Shown: positions 54,686 through 63,763, counted from the stretch's first letter. The stretch is DNA of 64,000 nucleotides from Roseiconus nitratireducens (GCF_008629675.1 NZ_VWOX01000010.1:186001-250000), one strand, 5' to 3'. Numbers and translations are program-made. Notes: a model not told the origin generated them from the sequence alone.

Positions 54686-57600
54686 ATGCCCGAACCAGAT
54701 CCATCATTACCAATTTCGATCGCGGCAGATGCCAAGCGACTATTTCTGGAGTACTTGAACGCCTCAGACGACGCGGCGCGCGAGCGGATTCTCAATTCGG
54801 CCGACCCGCCAATCGCCGATGAAGTCCGCCGACTGCTGGGCGATATCGCCCGCGGCGGTGCCATCGATCGGATCTTCGAGATGACGGGTATCGCCGATCT
54901 TAAGGCGACTCAGGCAAGCCACGCCGAGGCTTCGCCGACCAGTGCGGATTTCTGGATGCCGAGCCTTCAAGGGCCGGAAAGTGAATTTGGTAAGTACAAG
55001 CTACTGGAGCAAATCGGCGAAGGAGGAATGGGCACCGTTTTTATGGCCCAACAGACCCGGCCGGTCAAACGCCGCGTGGCGATCAAGATCATCAAACCCG
55101 GGATGGATAGCCGTCAGGTCGTTGCCCGGTTCGAAGCCGAGCGGCAAGCACTCGCTTTGATGGAACATCCGAATATCGCTCGTGTCTTCGACGGCGGTTC
55201 GACCGACCAGGGGCGACCCTATTTCGTGATGGAACTGGTCAAAGGCATTCCATTGACGGACTTCTGTCAACGAAAGAAGCTGTCCCTCCGACAGCGACTC
55301 GAGCTGTTTGTCGACGTCTGTCACGCTGTCCAACATGCACATCACCGCGGGGTGATCCATCGTGATCTAAAGCCGAGCAATGCTCTCGTGACGTTGCACG
55401 ACGGAAAGCCCGTCGTGAAGATCATCGACTTCGGCATCGCCAAAGCGGTCAATCAGGAACTTACCGACAAAACGCTGTTCACGCAGTTCGCGTCGATGGT
55501 CGGAACGCCACTCTACATGTCCCCCGAGCAGGCGGAGATGAGTGGCCTGGACGTCGATACCCGCAGCGATATTTATTCACTCGGAGTGATGCTGTACGAA
55601 CTTCTGACGAGCACGACACCATTCGATCGTGAACTACTGAAGAACAAGGGATTGGACGAAGTTCGTCGGATGATACGGGAGACGGAACCGCCACGTCCGA
55701 GCCAAAGGATCAGTACCGTCAAAGCAGCGGAATGTGATACGCTGCCGGTTGAGACGCTGCGTGAAATCAAGCGTTCCAAATCAGAGCTCAGCGGCGAACT
55801 GGACTGGATCGCGATGAAGGCGCTCGAAAAGGACCGCGAGCGACGTTATCAATCGGCCTCCGATTTTGCCGATGACATCAATCGCTACCTTGAAGGCGAT
55901 GCCGTCAAGGCTCATCCGCCTTCGGTGCGGTATCGTGTCGGTCGATATGTGCGCAAACACCGTTTGCTGCTGACGTGCGCCGGTCTGGTGATGTTTGCTG
56001 CCGCTCTGGGAACTTCGGCAAGTCTGGTCTTTGCAGCTCGGGCTCGATCGAATGCTGCGGATGCCGTTGCCGCGAAGAGCTCGGCTGATCAGGAACTTGC
56101 ACGCGCCAATAGATTGGCCGAGGAACGTGACGCAACCGCAAAGCAACTCGCCGCGGAAGCACAGCGAGCGAAAGACGCTGCTCAAAGAGAGTCACTCCAA
56201 CGGCGCGTTGCCCAGAGTGCGCTCTACCGTGCGGATGTCCGCGTGGCGGATGGCTATCTGCGCAACGGAAACGACGCCGATGCACGACGCACGCTGCTGG
56301 CGCAGTTCCCGCAGAACGGTGAAGACGATTTGCGATCCTGGGAGTGGTATTACCTACTCGGAAAAACCCGGCTTTGCGATCGAGTCTGGTACACGGGATC
56401 CGTCGGAAACTCAGCTGAATGGATCGACGACGGCGATCGGATCTTCACTGCGGGTCGAACGGAAACCAGTTTAACACAAGGCTCCGGATATCCAGAAAGT
56501 AAAGTCTGGGACACTCGTAGTGGAAAGTTGCTGAAACGAATTGGCGGATTGTGGGGTGTCACACGCCGAAGTCCCGATGATTCAAAGCTCGCGATCACCT
56601 TACACGCAACGGGTATCTACGGGAGACTTGTTGGCGACAGGGGGGTGATACAGATTCTTGATCTGGAAACCAACGAGCAATTTCCGATCACGCTCCGGAA
56701 AGCAACCAATCCGACGCTGCTGGAGTGGAATCGTCAAGGAAATCGAATCGCGGTCGCTTGTAGAAATGACGGGACCGTCGCCGATCTTCAGGACGACTCA
56801 GGCGAGGTATTCGTCAATGTGCTTCAAGTTCGGGGCGATCAAGCGAAATGGGAAGTAAAATACGAATTCAACGATGTTCATCTCCCGGTGGGCTGGAGTC
56901 GCGATGATGAGTTGTTCGCCGCGACCGTCCGCGATGACGAATCGACGCTGCAGTTGTACGATGGTCGAACGCTGAGACCTGTTAGAAAAATTCGGGTGGA
57001 AGATGACCTTCTGGTAACCTCAGGTCCATTTGCCCATTGGCATCCTAGTGAGCCGTGGATCGCCCTGCCCACGGTCAAGCATCAGTTGGTCGTCCTGAAC
57101 GCGGAATCCGGAGAAGTCACTGCTCGCCTTGACTTTGGCCAGGATTCCCGGGATCTGCGTTGGAGTCCCAATGGCGCGTATTTAGCGGCCATCGGAAATC
57201 AGGGAATGATCAACGTCTGGAAGGCTGGTGAGTGGGAAATCGTTGATCGCATTTCCGCGCACGATACCTTTGGTGAATCGGTTTCGTGGTCTTCCGATTC
57301 CGATCGTCTTCTGTCGATGGGGGCCGACGGATACTGTGCCATCTGGTCATTGAATCAACCCTCAACTGAGATCCACGTTGATGTATCGTCCCGCACAGAA
57401 CCTGGCGGCATCGCGTGGGCGGGAAATGACACGATTCAGTACACCGACGGTGATGATAATTCCGTCGTTGCGGTCCAGCTTTGCAACGGATCGCGACAAC
57501 GTATTGCCTCATTCCTCGACGGCGAGAATGGGAGGATGGACCAAGCGAATCTGGCGTCCCAGCTTTTGAACATTGGCCAGACAGGTTACGTCGATATCCG

Positions 57601-59026
57601 TGACCTTGCCAATAGACGAAATTGGCGCTTAGAAGTTTCGCAAACACCTGAGTATGAAAGTGAGTGGGCAATCAGCCGCGACAAACAAAAAATTGCTATC
57701 GCAACGAACCACCGCCTAACGCAGAAGCGCAAGATCATCGACATCGGATCCGGGCAGTCGACGGAAATCAACGTTCTATCCAGCCGACAGCTTCCCAGTG
57801 TTCATTGGTCCCCCGACGGCAATCGGGTGGCCTTTGCGGGTAATGAAGATCACCATCGTCCCGCAGTCTTCATTCACGATGCGCTCAGCGGTGAAAAGCA
57901 GATTGAGTCATTGATCGGTACTTTAGACTCTGGAAATGCCCTGGAATCCCTGGCATGGGCACCGGATTGCACCAAACTTGTTGTAGGTAGTCCCGATGGC
58001 CACTGTCACCTCGTAGATGCGAATTCTGGAAGCATCGAACTAGCTGTCCGACCTTTCGGTGGCCGCGTGCGGGCGCTCGCCTGGCATCCCAGCGATGACC
58101 GAATCGCGGTGGGAGGGGGCACGGGTTGGGTCGTTGTTTTGGATGCAATTTCAGGCGAGGTGTTGTTGAAGTTCGAGATCGACGAAGTTCCCCACCAACT
58201 TGAATGGTCACCTGATGGACAGCGGCTTGCGGTTCGACTTGCTAACGGTGGGATCCAAGTTTGGGATGCCGCTGTAGGTTACGATCGAAGCCGATCTCCC
58301 GCCATCGAGGACTACCGGCGAGAAAGTTATAAAAAGGATGCCTGGTCGGCCACGGCCGAGGCAGTCACGTTCTTCAGAAAAGGAAAACTGACCGAGGCGA
58401 TTGAGGTCCTCCGGCCCTGGGTCCTGTCCGATGCGACAGGTCCCAAAGCGGAGGAATTGCATCCATGGGCACCGGACAAGATTTGTTCGCTGTACTTTCT
58501 ACTAGAAAGTGTCCTCGCAAACCAGCAAAACAGGCAAGACGATCAGGTCGATGCGATGGTGAGGGCAGCACGCTTCGATCGGTTTGACCGAGGCGAAGTG
58601 CAACAGCTTTCGCATTTGATTGAGTCAGGCGTCGAAGTGGAAGGTTTCGAATCGCTTGTCGATGAGTGCTACCAGGCCTTTCGAATGTACTTTTTTGAGC
58701 TGTACCGTCTGCTGGATGCCGGAGACGAAATGCGCGTAAGCGCGAGCACGAAAGTGCATGAAGAGATCGCGTTGATCGAAGATCAGTTCGCGTCGATCTA
58801 CAAGCGAGGAAAGTGCACTTTGGCCAAAGTGATTGAGCATCGTGAACTCTCCGTACGCTACCAGCCGAACAATGCGGAGTATCTCCATCGTCTGGCATCG
58901 GACTATTGCGAGGATTCCCAAATTGATCGGGCAATTAAAACTGAAGAACGAGTTCTCGAAATAAAGCCTGACTGGGATGCGGCAATTCAGCAACTTGACG
59001 AGTACCGTGCAGTCCTCGACGAATAA
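54686..59026 (+). CDS. Ser/Thr protein kinase with WD40-like propeller
   Basis: The 1446-residue protein begins with about 95 residues of charged helix, then a complete kinase (about 103-405): IGEGGMGTVFMAQ, VAIKIIKPGM (K134), VIHRDLKPSNALV (D227, N232), IIDFGIAKAV (DFG 248-250) and GTPLYMSPEQ. A span lies at about 427-449 (LTCAGLVMFAAALGTSASLV), then a coiled coil rich in Ala, Glu and Lys to about 515. Residues 530-1220 are a WD40/beta-propeller region with repeated W-S-P-D/N-G and H-W-S-P-D-G units (LRWSPNGAYLAAIG, VHWSPDGNRVAFAG, LEWSPDGQRLAVRL). The last 200 residues look like TPR helices. Following a TIGR02999 sigma gene, it probably phosphorylates or scaffolds that regulator. Confidence 0.93.
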   Translation: MPEPDPSLPISIAADAKRLFLEYLNASDDAARERILNSADPPIADEVRRLLGDIARGGAIDRIFEMTGIADLKATQASHAEASPTSADFWMPSLQGPESEFGKYKLLEQIGEGGMGTVFMAQQTRPVKRRVAIKIIKPGMDSRQVVARFEAERQALALMEHPNIARVFDGGSTDQGRPYFVMELVKGIPLTDFCQRKKLSLRQRLELFVDVCHAVQHAHHRGVIHRDLKPSNALVTLHDGKPVVKIIDFGIAKAVNQELTDKTLFTQFASMVGTPLYMSPEQAEMSGLDVDTRSDIYSLGVMLYELLTSTTPFDRELLKNKGLDEVRRMIRETEPPRPSQRISTVKAAECDTLPVETLREIKRSKSELSGELDWIAMKALEKDRERRYQSASDFADDINRYLEGDAVKAHPPSVRYRVGRYVRKHRLLLTCAGLVMFAAALGTSASLVFAARARSNAADAVAAKSSADQELARANRLAEERDATAKQLAAEAQRAKDAAQRESLQRRVAQSALYRADVRVADGYLRNGNDADARRTLLAQFPQNGEDDLRSWEWYYLLGKTRLCDRVWYTGSVGNSAEWIDDGDRIFTAGRTETSLTQGSGYPESKVWDTRSGKLLKRIGGLWGVTRRSPDDSKLAITLHATGIYGRLVGDRGVIQILDLETNEQFPITLRKATNPTLLEWNRQGNRIAVACRNDGTVADLQDDSGEVFVNVLQVRGDQAKWEVKYEFNDVHLPVGWSRDDELFAATVRDDESTLQLYDGRTLRPVRKIRVEDDLLVTSGPFAHWHPSEPWIALPTVKHQLVVLNAESGEVTARLDFGQDSRDLRWSPNGAYLAAIGNQGMINVWKAGEWEIVDRISAHDTFGESVSWSSDSDRLLSMGADGYCAIWSLNQPSTEIHVDVSSRTEPGGIAWAGNDTIQYTDGDDNSVVAVQLCNGSRQRIASFLDGENGRMDQANLASQLLNIGQTGYVDIRDLANRRNWRLEVSQTPEYESEWAISRDKQKIAIATNHRLTQKRKIIDIGSGQSTEINVLSSRQLPSVHWSPDGNRVAFAGNEDHHRPAVFIHDALSGEKQIESLIGTLDSGNALESLAWAPDCTKLVVGSPDGHCHLVDANSGSIELAVRPFGGRVRALAWHPSDDRIAVGGGTGWVVVLDAISGEVLLKFEIDEVPHQLEWSPDGQRLAVRLANGGIQVWDAAVGYDRSRSPAIEDYRRESYKKDAWSATAEAVTFFRKGKLTEAIEVLRPWVLSDATGPKAEELHPWAPDKICSLYFLLESVLANQQNRQDDQVDAMVRAARFDRFDRGEVQQLSHLIESGVEVEGFESLVDECYQAFRMYFFELYRLLDAGDEMRVSASTKVHEEIALIEDQFASIYKRGKCTLAKVIEHRELSVRYQPNNAEYLHRLASDYCEDSQIDRAIKTEERVLEIKPDWDAAIQQLDEYRAVLDE

Positions 59027-59055
59027 TCCCTGAAGCTTCACGACGGCTCACTTCT

Positions 59056-59232
59056 TCACTTCCGCTCTAGCGAATGAGGGCACTCGCGGTCGGTGCTGTT
59101 CGTCAGTATTTGAGAGAGGGCGGAACTCCCGCTGGCTTCGGCGACCATCGCTTCAATTGAGCCGAGGCACCGATTCCTCTTCCTGTTCTGGGAAAACAGA
59201 AAAGCTTCAGGGATGAAAGGCCCGATCATCAT
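59056..59232 (-). CDS. Possible small protein of 58 residues
   Basis: The ATG at 59232 is preceded on the minus strand by AAGGAGA eight bases upstream, one of the best binding sites in the window. The predicted peptide begins MMIGPFIPEAFLFSQNRKRN and ends CPHSLERK; it is basic and has no recognised domain or signal peptide. It lies opposite in sense to the flanking genes, in a gap of 421 bases. Against it are its small size and lack of family. I could not judge conservation. Confidence 0.35.
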   Translation of the reverse strand: MMIGPFIPEAFLFSQNRKRNRCLGSIEAMVAEASGSSALSQILTNSTDRECPHSLERK

Positions 59233-59447
59233 TGGCGGTCTCCTTTCTCGAAAATCCCTGGAATTTGTTGGAATCAACGCAGCGAACTTTCGCATTGGTA
59301 ATGGCGTTTGGCCGAAGCCGGGTTAGCGAAGACGTTTCGTTGATCTCAGGCATGTCTCAACGTCGCTCGATATCAGCGAGCTGGTCGGTTCCGTGATATC
59401 AGAGCAAACTTCCCGCCGACCGACACCAAAACGAAAGAGAAAATGCC
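59233..59447. promoter_or_regulatory. Upstream gap of the secreted protein gene
   Basis: This stretch must hold the promoter of the gene at 59448 and, if real, that of the small minus-strand gene. GAAAGAGAAAATGCC precedes the ATG at 59448. No promoter consensus was identified. Confidence 0.3.
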
Positions 59448-60671
59448 ATGAAACGATTTGCACTCTTCGCAAATGCGCTGCACATCGTCCTGCTCATGAC
59501 TCTGTTGGCACCATCGTCATTTGCCGGCAAGCCGAAGGATGCAGGTGGGGGTAACGGCGGCGGAGGCAGCGATGGTGGTGGAGGCGATCCGCCACCCGTG
59601 ACGGTTTCGTTCCATTACGAAGTCACTTGGCTTGCTGCGACCGATGATTATTCAGTGAAGTCCGAACTCACATTGATCGACTGCAATAACCATGGAGTCA
59701 TGGTGGGGTATCGAGCAGTTGGCACGGTGTTTGATCCCACGGGTTTCATCGCAACCAAGCAGGGAGTGATTGAGGCCGAGGAGTACATCGGTGGATTTAC
59801 AGCTTTACCTGAAGGCTACCCATTGGTAATGGTTGTGTCGATAAACGATGCGGGGCAGTTACTCTGCATGGCCCGAGAGGGAGCAATAGCCGACGGCAAT
59901 TTCCGCCTTTACCGCTTCACTCCTCCTCTCGAGAATCCAGATGGCAGCATCGCGCCAGCAGCACTCGAATATCTCCCGGAGTCCGGAAACTACGCCGGGG
60001 CTCATCTCCTGGAGAATGGAGATGTTGTCTATGTTTCCGCCTTAACTGGGGAATCCGTTTGTTTTCCAAGCGACGGCTCGCAAGCTCTGACATCTTTTTT
60101 TCCGACGGCTGTGGAGGATGTCAGTCAATTGGGGCAGTTCATCGTCAACGATGATTCGGGTTGCTACCTCTACGAAAGTCTGGGCGGCGGAGATTTCCAG
60201 CTTGAACACTACTTTTCACGCTTCGCGGCAAATTGTCTGAATGATCTCGGAGAAATTGGTGCGAGAGCGACAGGAGGCCGATTTGCTCTCGATGCCTATC
60301 GTCTAAACGGACCAGATGGAGAGAAACGAGTCGCTGACGAAGCTAACTGCGAAGCGATCAATTCGTTCGGAGATATCGCTGGAACTCTCAAGTTGCAACA
60401 TGTAGGGTATTTCCCTTACATCGATACGCTAGATTACGGCTTCTTAGATCTGGACAATCTTGTTGTAGGAGAAAGGGAAAAGTGGAATGCCGCTTTGTCC
60501 CTGAACAGACTTGCCAGGTACAACCTGGCGATCACGGAGCGTGTTGATTTGGAGATCGACGGGCAAACGGTTTCCGCCCCAATCATCTGTGGCTCGACTA
60601 CCGTTCAGGGGCTCATTGGGGGCGAGTTACCCCTTGTCTACGAGACTTTCATTCTGAATCCAGTGCCATAA
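59448..60671 (+). CDS. Secreted protein of unknown function with glycine-rich linker
   Basis: The 407-residue protein has a clear signal peptide (FALFANALHIVLLMTLLAPS, cut near FA-GK), then a flexible Gly/Asp linker at about residues 25-46 (GGGNGGGGSDGGGG). The rest is beta-rich with recurring D-x-x-G or N-x-x-G turns such as DCNNHGVMVGYR, SINDAGQLLC, NCLNDLGEIGARA and INSFGDIAGTLK. That N-(D/S)-x-G-x-(I/V)-x-G rhythm recalls HAF-type repeat proteins, which form extracellular propellers, but the match is only by eye. Base composition is somewhat more AT-rich than its neighbours. It is followed by a repeat-rich gap. Confidence 0.75.
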   Translation: MKRFALFANALHIVLLMTLLAPSSFAGKPKDAGGGNGGGGSDGGGGDPPPVTVSFHYEVTWLAATDDYSVKSELTLIDCNNHGVMVGYRAVGTVFDPTGFIATKQGVIEAEEYIGGFTALPEGYPLVMVVSINDAGQLLCMAREGAIADGNFRLYRFTPPLENPDGSIAPAALEYLPESGNYAGAHLLENGDVVYVSALTGESVCFPSDGSQALTSFFPTAVEDVSQLGQFIVNDDSGCYLYESLGGGDFQLEHYFSRFAANCLNDLGEIGARATGGRFALDAYRLNGPDGEKRVADEANCEAINSFGDIAGTLKLQHVGYFPYIDTLDYGFLDLDNLVVGEREKWNAALSLNRLARYNLAITERVDLEIDGQTVSAPIICGSTTVQGLIGGELPLVYETFILNPVP

Positions 60672-61158
60672 CCGTTTGCATCCCAAGACGGTCAGGCAAG
60701 CCGAACGCGACCGGGGACAGAGCACCTGGCGCGACTGGGGACAGAGCACAGCAGCGGCGCGACCGGGATCTTGCGATGGTCGAAGTTCTTGCCGGTGAGC
60801 GTGTCTTCACCGAGCCGATCAGGCTCCACGTGATCTGATGCGGCCTACCGATTTGCCGCGGGTCGATGCTGCGCCTTGGGTTCGTTCGAACGCGAACAAA
60901 GGGCCGGGCCGTTGGCCCTACCGGTTCCTGGGTGTTCCGTTTTTCCCGGCCCTGCCGAGCCGGGCTACGCAAACGCTTGGGGCGTTGCCCCGTCGGGATG
61001 CAAAATAGACGGACAAACGTCTTTTAGGAAGGTGCTCTGTCCCTGTGAGTGCCTTTCATCGGAAAAACCAACACTTCGGGACGGAAGAGAGCGGGAAGCG
61101 TTGACGAGAGGGGTGTCAATCGGGGTGGGAACTGAATCGCCTGGGAATGGCACTCCGG
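60672..61158. repeat. Repeat-rich gap, including duplicated 128-base segment
   Basis: The gap holds GGGGACAGAGCAC at 60713-60725 and 60737-60749, the reverse form GGTGCTCTGTCCC at 61031-61043, AGGGCCGGGCCGTTGGCCCT near 60900-60919, CCGGCCCTGCCGAGCCGGG near 60947-60965 and GGGGCGTTGCCCC at 60979-60991. From 61059 it runs into the segment also found at 53611-53738, which extends into the end of the next gene. No gene is supported in 60672-61158. Confidence 0.7.
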
Positions 61159-61188
61159 TCATTGTGACCGCGAGAGTGGCTCCCAGCG
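61059..61188. repeat. Second copy of the 128-base duplicated segment
   Basis: It starts CGGAAAAACCAACACTTCGG and ends GAGAGTGGCTCCCAGC, matching 53611-53738 with scattered substitutions and at least one length change. It overlaps the last nine codons and the stop of the minus-strand gene at 61159. Confidence 0.75.
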
Positions 61189-61839
61189 GACCTTGATACC
61201 GGGACGCAACCGACGCAACTCTTCGGCTCCTTCGGCAGTGACCTTGCAGCGTCGAAGGACGACGTTTTTGAGCCGTGGAAGTGCGGCCAAGTAATCAATC
61301 GAATCGTCGGAGACTCGGGTGCGCGTCAGGTCCAGATACTGGACCGCGGGCATCGGGCCGAGCGACTGGAGGCTGTGGTCGTTCAGACGCGTGCGGTGAA
61401 ACGACAGCCACTCGAGCGTTGGCGACGCTGACGTGTTCAGCGTGTCACCGATGGGTGTTTCAGAGATTCCCAGGCTTTGCATGGGCAACGCGAGCAGTCT
61501 CGCTGCATCCTTCTCGCTGATCCGCACATGGACCACCAGTTTCTCGATCGACGGATTGCGGCCGATGATCGCGAGCAATTCGTCGGTCTCGGAAGTACTC
61601 AACGCGTCATTGTAAAGACGGATGTACGTCGGGTAGCCCTTGAACTCCGGCGCATATCGGGAGAGGAAGTGATCGCTTGGCGTCTCCAGGTCCACCACGA
61701 ACCCCAATCGATCGAGTCTTTCCACATCCCGACCGATTTGCTGGTAGCGATTGATTCGACCGCGGGCGACCATCAAGCCGATGGCGGCCACGGCCACCGA
61801 CAACAAGAGCACGCGCGTCGAGAATCTCAGTCGTTGCAT
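61159..61839 (-). CDS. Small membrane protein with leucine-rich repeats
   Basis: The ATG at 61839 begins QRLRFSTRVLLLSVAVAAIG, a membrane anchor; starts at 61884 or 61932 are possible, but the latter would overlap the terminator of the tRNA gene. The 226-residue product has a beta/alpha N-terminal part and then leucine-rich repeats such as PTLEWLSFHRTRLNDHSLQS, AVQYLDLTRTRVSDDSIDYL and RLKNVVLRRCKVTAEGAEEL. This resembles the repeats of the two large kinases in the 26.8-45.2 kb operon and is common in planctomycetes. The last residues (WEPLSRSQ) lie in a segment duplicated at 53.7 kb. No binding site is visible. Confidence 0.75.
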   Translation of the reverse strand: MQRLRFSTRVLLLSVAVAAIGLMVARGRINRYQQIGRDVERLDRLGFVVDLETPSDHFLSRYAPEFKGYPTYIRLYNDALSTSETDELLAIIGRNPSIEKLVVHVRISEKDAARLLALPMQSLGISETPIGDTLNTSASPTLEWLSFHRTRLNDHSLQSLGPMPAVQYLDLTRTRVSDDSIDYLAALPRLKNVVLRRCKVTAEGAEELRRLRPGIKVRWEPLSRSQ

Positions 61840-61916
61840 CGCGAATCGGAATCGGTTGAGCCCGCCTAAAGGACCAACCGACATTGTAGAATTGACGTCC
61901 GGTTGCCACGGGCGCA

Positions 61917-61943
61917 AAGAAAAAGCCCGCACTTTTGCGGGCT
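61917..61943 (-). terminator. Intrinsic terminator downstream of tRNA-Ser
   Basis: On the minus strand AGCCCGC-AAAAGT-GCGGGCT forms a perfect 7-base-pair stem followed by TTTTTCTTT. It begins 12 bases after the tRNA 3' end, which makes it the tRNA terminator. Confidence 0.85.
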
Positions 61944-61954
61944 CTTTCGGGGAG

Positions 61955-62037
61955 CGGAGGACACGGGACTCGAACCCGCAACCGCTTGCGCGGCAACTGA
62001 TTTCGAATCAGTCTGCTAGCCAATTCGCATATCCTCC
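61955..62037 (-). tRNA. tRNA-Ser, anticodon CGA
   Basis: On the minus strand the sequence starts GGAGGAT and ends GTCCTCC, which pair as acceptor stem. The anticodon arm is ACTGA-TTCGAAA-TCAGT, so the anticodon is CGA and it reads UCG. A long variable arm (GCCGCGCAAGCGG region) and the T arm CGGG-TTCGAGT-CCCG are class II features of serine tRNAs. The 3' CCA is not encoded. Length is 83 bases including the discriminator G. Confidence 0.95.
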
Positions 62038-62235
62038 TGGCACCATGCGACCGGCCAAATGCTCGGCCGCCGCATGAAGGATAGAGTGTAAATCACAGCC
62101 CGGGTTCGCGGCAATGGGCCCGGCGAGTTAGATCGACCTCAAATTCTCGCTCTTCGCCCCGATTCTCGACAGCACCCGAGTCCCGTCGACGTCGCGCTTT
62201 GTGCCCACCGTGTGTGCGCGTGCACCGGGGCCCAT

Positions 62236-62919
62236 TCAATCCGATGACATCAGCCAGCGGTAATTCCAGACCGGGTTGCCGCACACGTCGCATTTTTCGC
62301 CGTTGTCCAGGACGTCGCCGTGACAGGCTTGGCAGTCCATGATGCCCGGCAACCAGAAGGCTTGCCGCTTTCGTTTGGAATCCGCGTCGTCGGTCTGGTC
62401 GAAAGCGATCGAAACGACGATCTGCACCGCCAGCGGCATCAGTTGAAACAGAACCAGGGGACACCGACTGGTGTTGGGGTACACCTTTCCCAACGATTGA
62501 AGCAGCCGCCGCCGACGATCGTCACTGTTGCCGGCGCGGTAAGCGGCCAGGCGTTTTCGAACGGAATCGTTCTGGATGTTCCGGCCCAGACGCAATTCGC
62601 CCAGCCACAGACAGCCCCATTCCTGATCGTCCAAATAGCCACAGCTTTCGGCATGGAGCACCGCTTCGGCCACCTGCCAAATCTCGATCTCGGCCTTGGC
62701 CCGATCTTCGTTCCCGTCCGTCGAAAGCGGGATGCTCATCGAGTCCATTCCGAAACTGACGACGACATCCTGGTCGACACGCTGGACCAGTTCCTTCCGC
62801 GTCGTGTTCAAACCGCTGGCAAGGCTGTCGACGATCTTGCGGCCCTGCCGAGAATCGTAGCGCTCGTCAAAAAGCTTTGCCGCGCGCTCCCGCCGTTTGG
62901 GGTGATGAAGCACTTTCAT
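62236..62919 (-). CDS. Unknown protein with C-terminal zinc ribbon
   Basis: The ATG at 62919 has CGGAGGA eight to nine bases upstream. The 227-residue protein begins KVLHHPKRRERAAKLFDERY, is charged and helical through the first half (RQGRKIVDSLASGLN, EIEIWQVAEAVLHAESCGYL) and has a hydrophobic stretch near residues 160-180 (VLFQLMPLAVQIVVSIAF), possibly a membrane contact. It ends with CQACHGDVLDNGEKCDVCG, a four-cysteine zinc ribbon in CxxC...CxxC form. I recognise no family. It lies between tRNA-Ser and a small exported protein gene, all on the minus strand. Confidence 0.72.
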   Translation of the reverse strand: MKVLHHPKRRERAAKLFDERYDSRQGRKIVDSLASGLNTTRKELVQRVDQDVVVSFGMDSMSIPLSTDGNEDRAKAEIEIWQVAEAVLHAESCGYLDDQEWGCLWLGELRLGRNIQNDSVRKRLAAYRAGNSDDRRRRLLQSLGKVYPNTSRCPLVLFQLMPLAVQIVVSIAFDQTDDADSKRKRQAFWLPGIMDCQACHGDVLDNGEKCDVCGNPVWNYRWLMSSD

Positions 62920-63205
62920 CGTGGCATTCCTCCGGTAGCAGTCGGCAGGAACCCTAGCAAAGCCACGTCGCACGAACAAACAAATTCCCCGGCGGAGAAT
63001 CTAAGGGCTCTCCGCATGCCGTTCCTGGGAGTGTGGGGAGCTTCAGTCGCCGCCGAAGAAGGCTCGATTCGAATGGTCGCTCGCCTAAATCGACGGCGGT
63101 CCGCGCCTCGTTTGGCGAATACGTGCTGATCGATGCGTCCGTTGACGAGCCATCAAATGCGACCGTCGAACGATTGCCGTGTTCGGGCAGCGTGCGGCGA
63201 ACGGA

Positions 63206-63535
63206 TCAGTGGGTGTGGTACACCTTGAAGCCGTATTCCTTGAACCACTTTTCCCACTTGACCGCTTCCTCGTGGGTTTTGACGGGCAATTGTCGTTCTT
63301 TTTCGCAGCGGTACTTCAAATCAATGTGTCCGTCGTGGCCGCTGGATTGAACTTCGCATTTCAGCTTTTTCAGCGTCTCGGCAATGGTTTTGGCCTTGTC
63401 GGTATCGTGAATGTGCTTGGCTTTCCATTCTTTGCACTGATAGTGCACGACTTCGGCTGCTGAGATAGCGGGGGGATTAGCGAGCGACAGTGCGGCACCG
63501 GCCAAAACGATCAGGAGCAATTGGGCTCGGATCAT
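63206..63535 (-). CDS. Small exported protein of unknown function
   Basis: The ATG at 63535 starts a signal peptide (RAQLLLIVLAGAALSLANPP, cut near ISA-AE). The mature part, about 83 residues, is rich in Lys, His and Glu (YQCKEWKAKHIHDTDKAKTI) and has two cysteines in the first half plus another later (LKKLKCEVQSSG; KYRCEKERQ), with HGDH-like His clusters near SSGHDGHIDL and at the end (YHTH). That could bind metal, but no family is recognised. It is divergent from lysyl-tRNA synthetase. Confidence 0.72.
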   Translation of the reverse strand: MIRAQLLLIVLAGAALSLANPPAISAAEVVHYQCKEWKAKHIHDTDKAKTIAETLKKLKCEVQSSGHDGHIDLKYRCEKERQLPVKTHEEAVKWEKWFKEYGFKVYHTH

Positions 63536-63763
63536 GGGTGGGAGTCCATGGGGTAATGCGATTGGGGGTTCGAAGCTCGGGGCCGACATCCGTGGCCGCC
63601 GGGCGACTGAGGGTCCTGATATCGGACATCGCAGGCCCGGGTCAAGAGACTTGTCCGACGCTCGCCTTGTCAAACCAGGGTCGCCCCTCGACAATCGCCC
63701 CCTTCACGAGCCCGATGATTCAGCCCGCCCAGCCAGGGGCGGCGGTCCCCTCCGACGACAGAT

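Noticed and set aside
61955..62037. tRNA-Ser as an attachment site of an integrated element
   Set aside because: No integrase gene and no repeated tRNA 3' end was seen; flanking genes look chromosomal.
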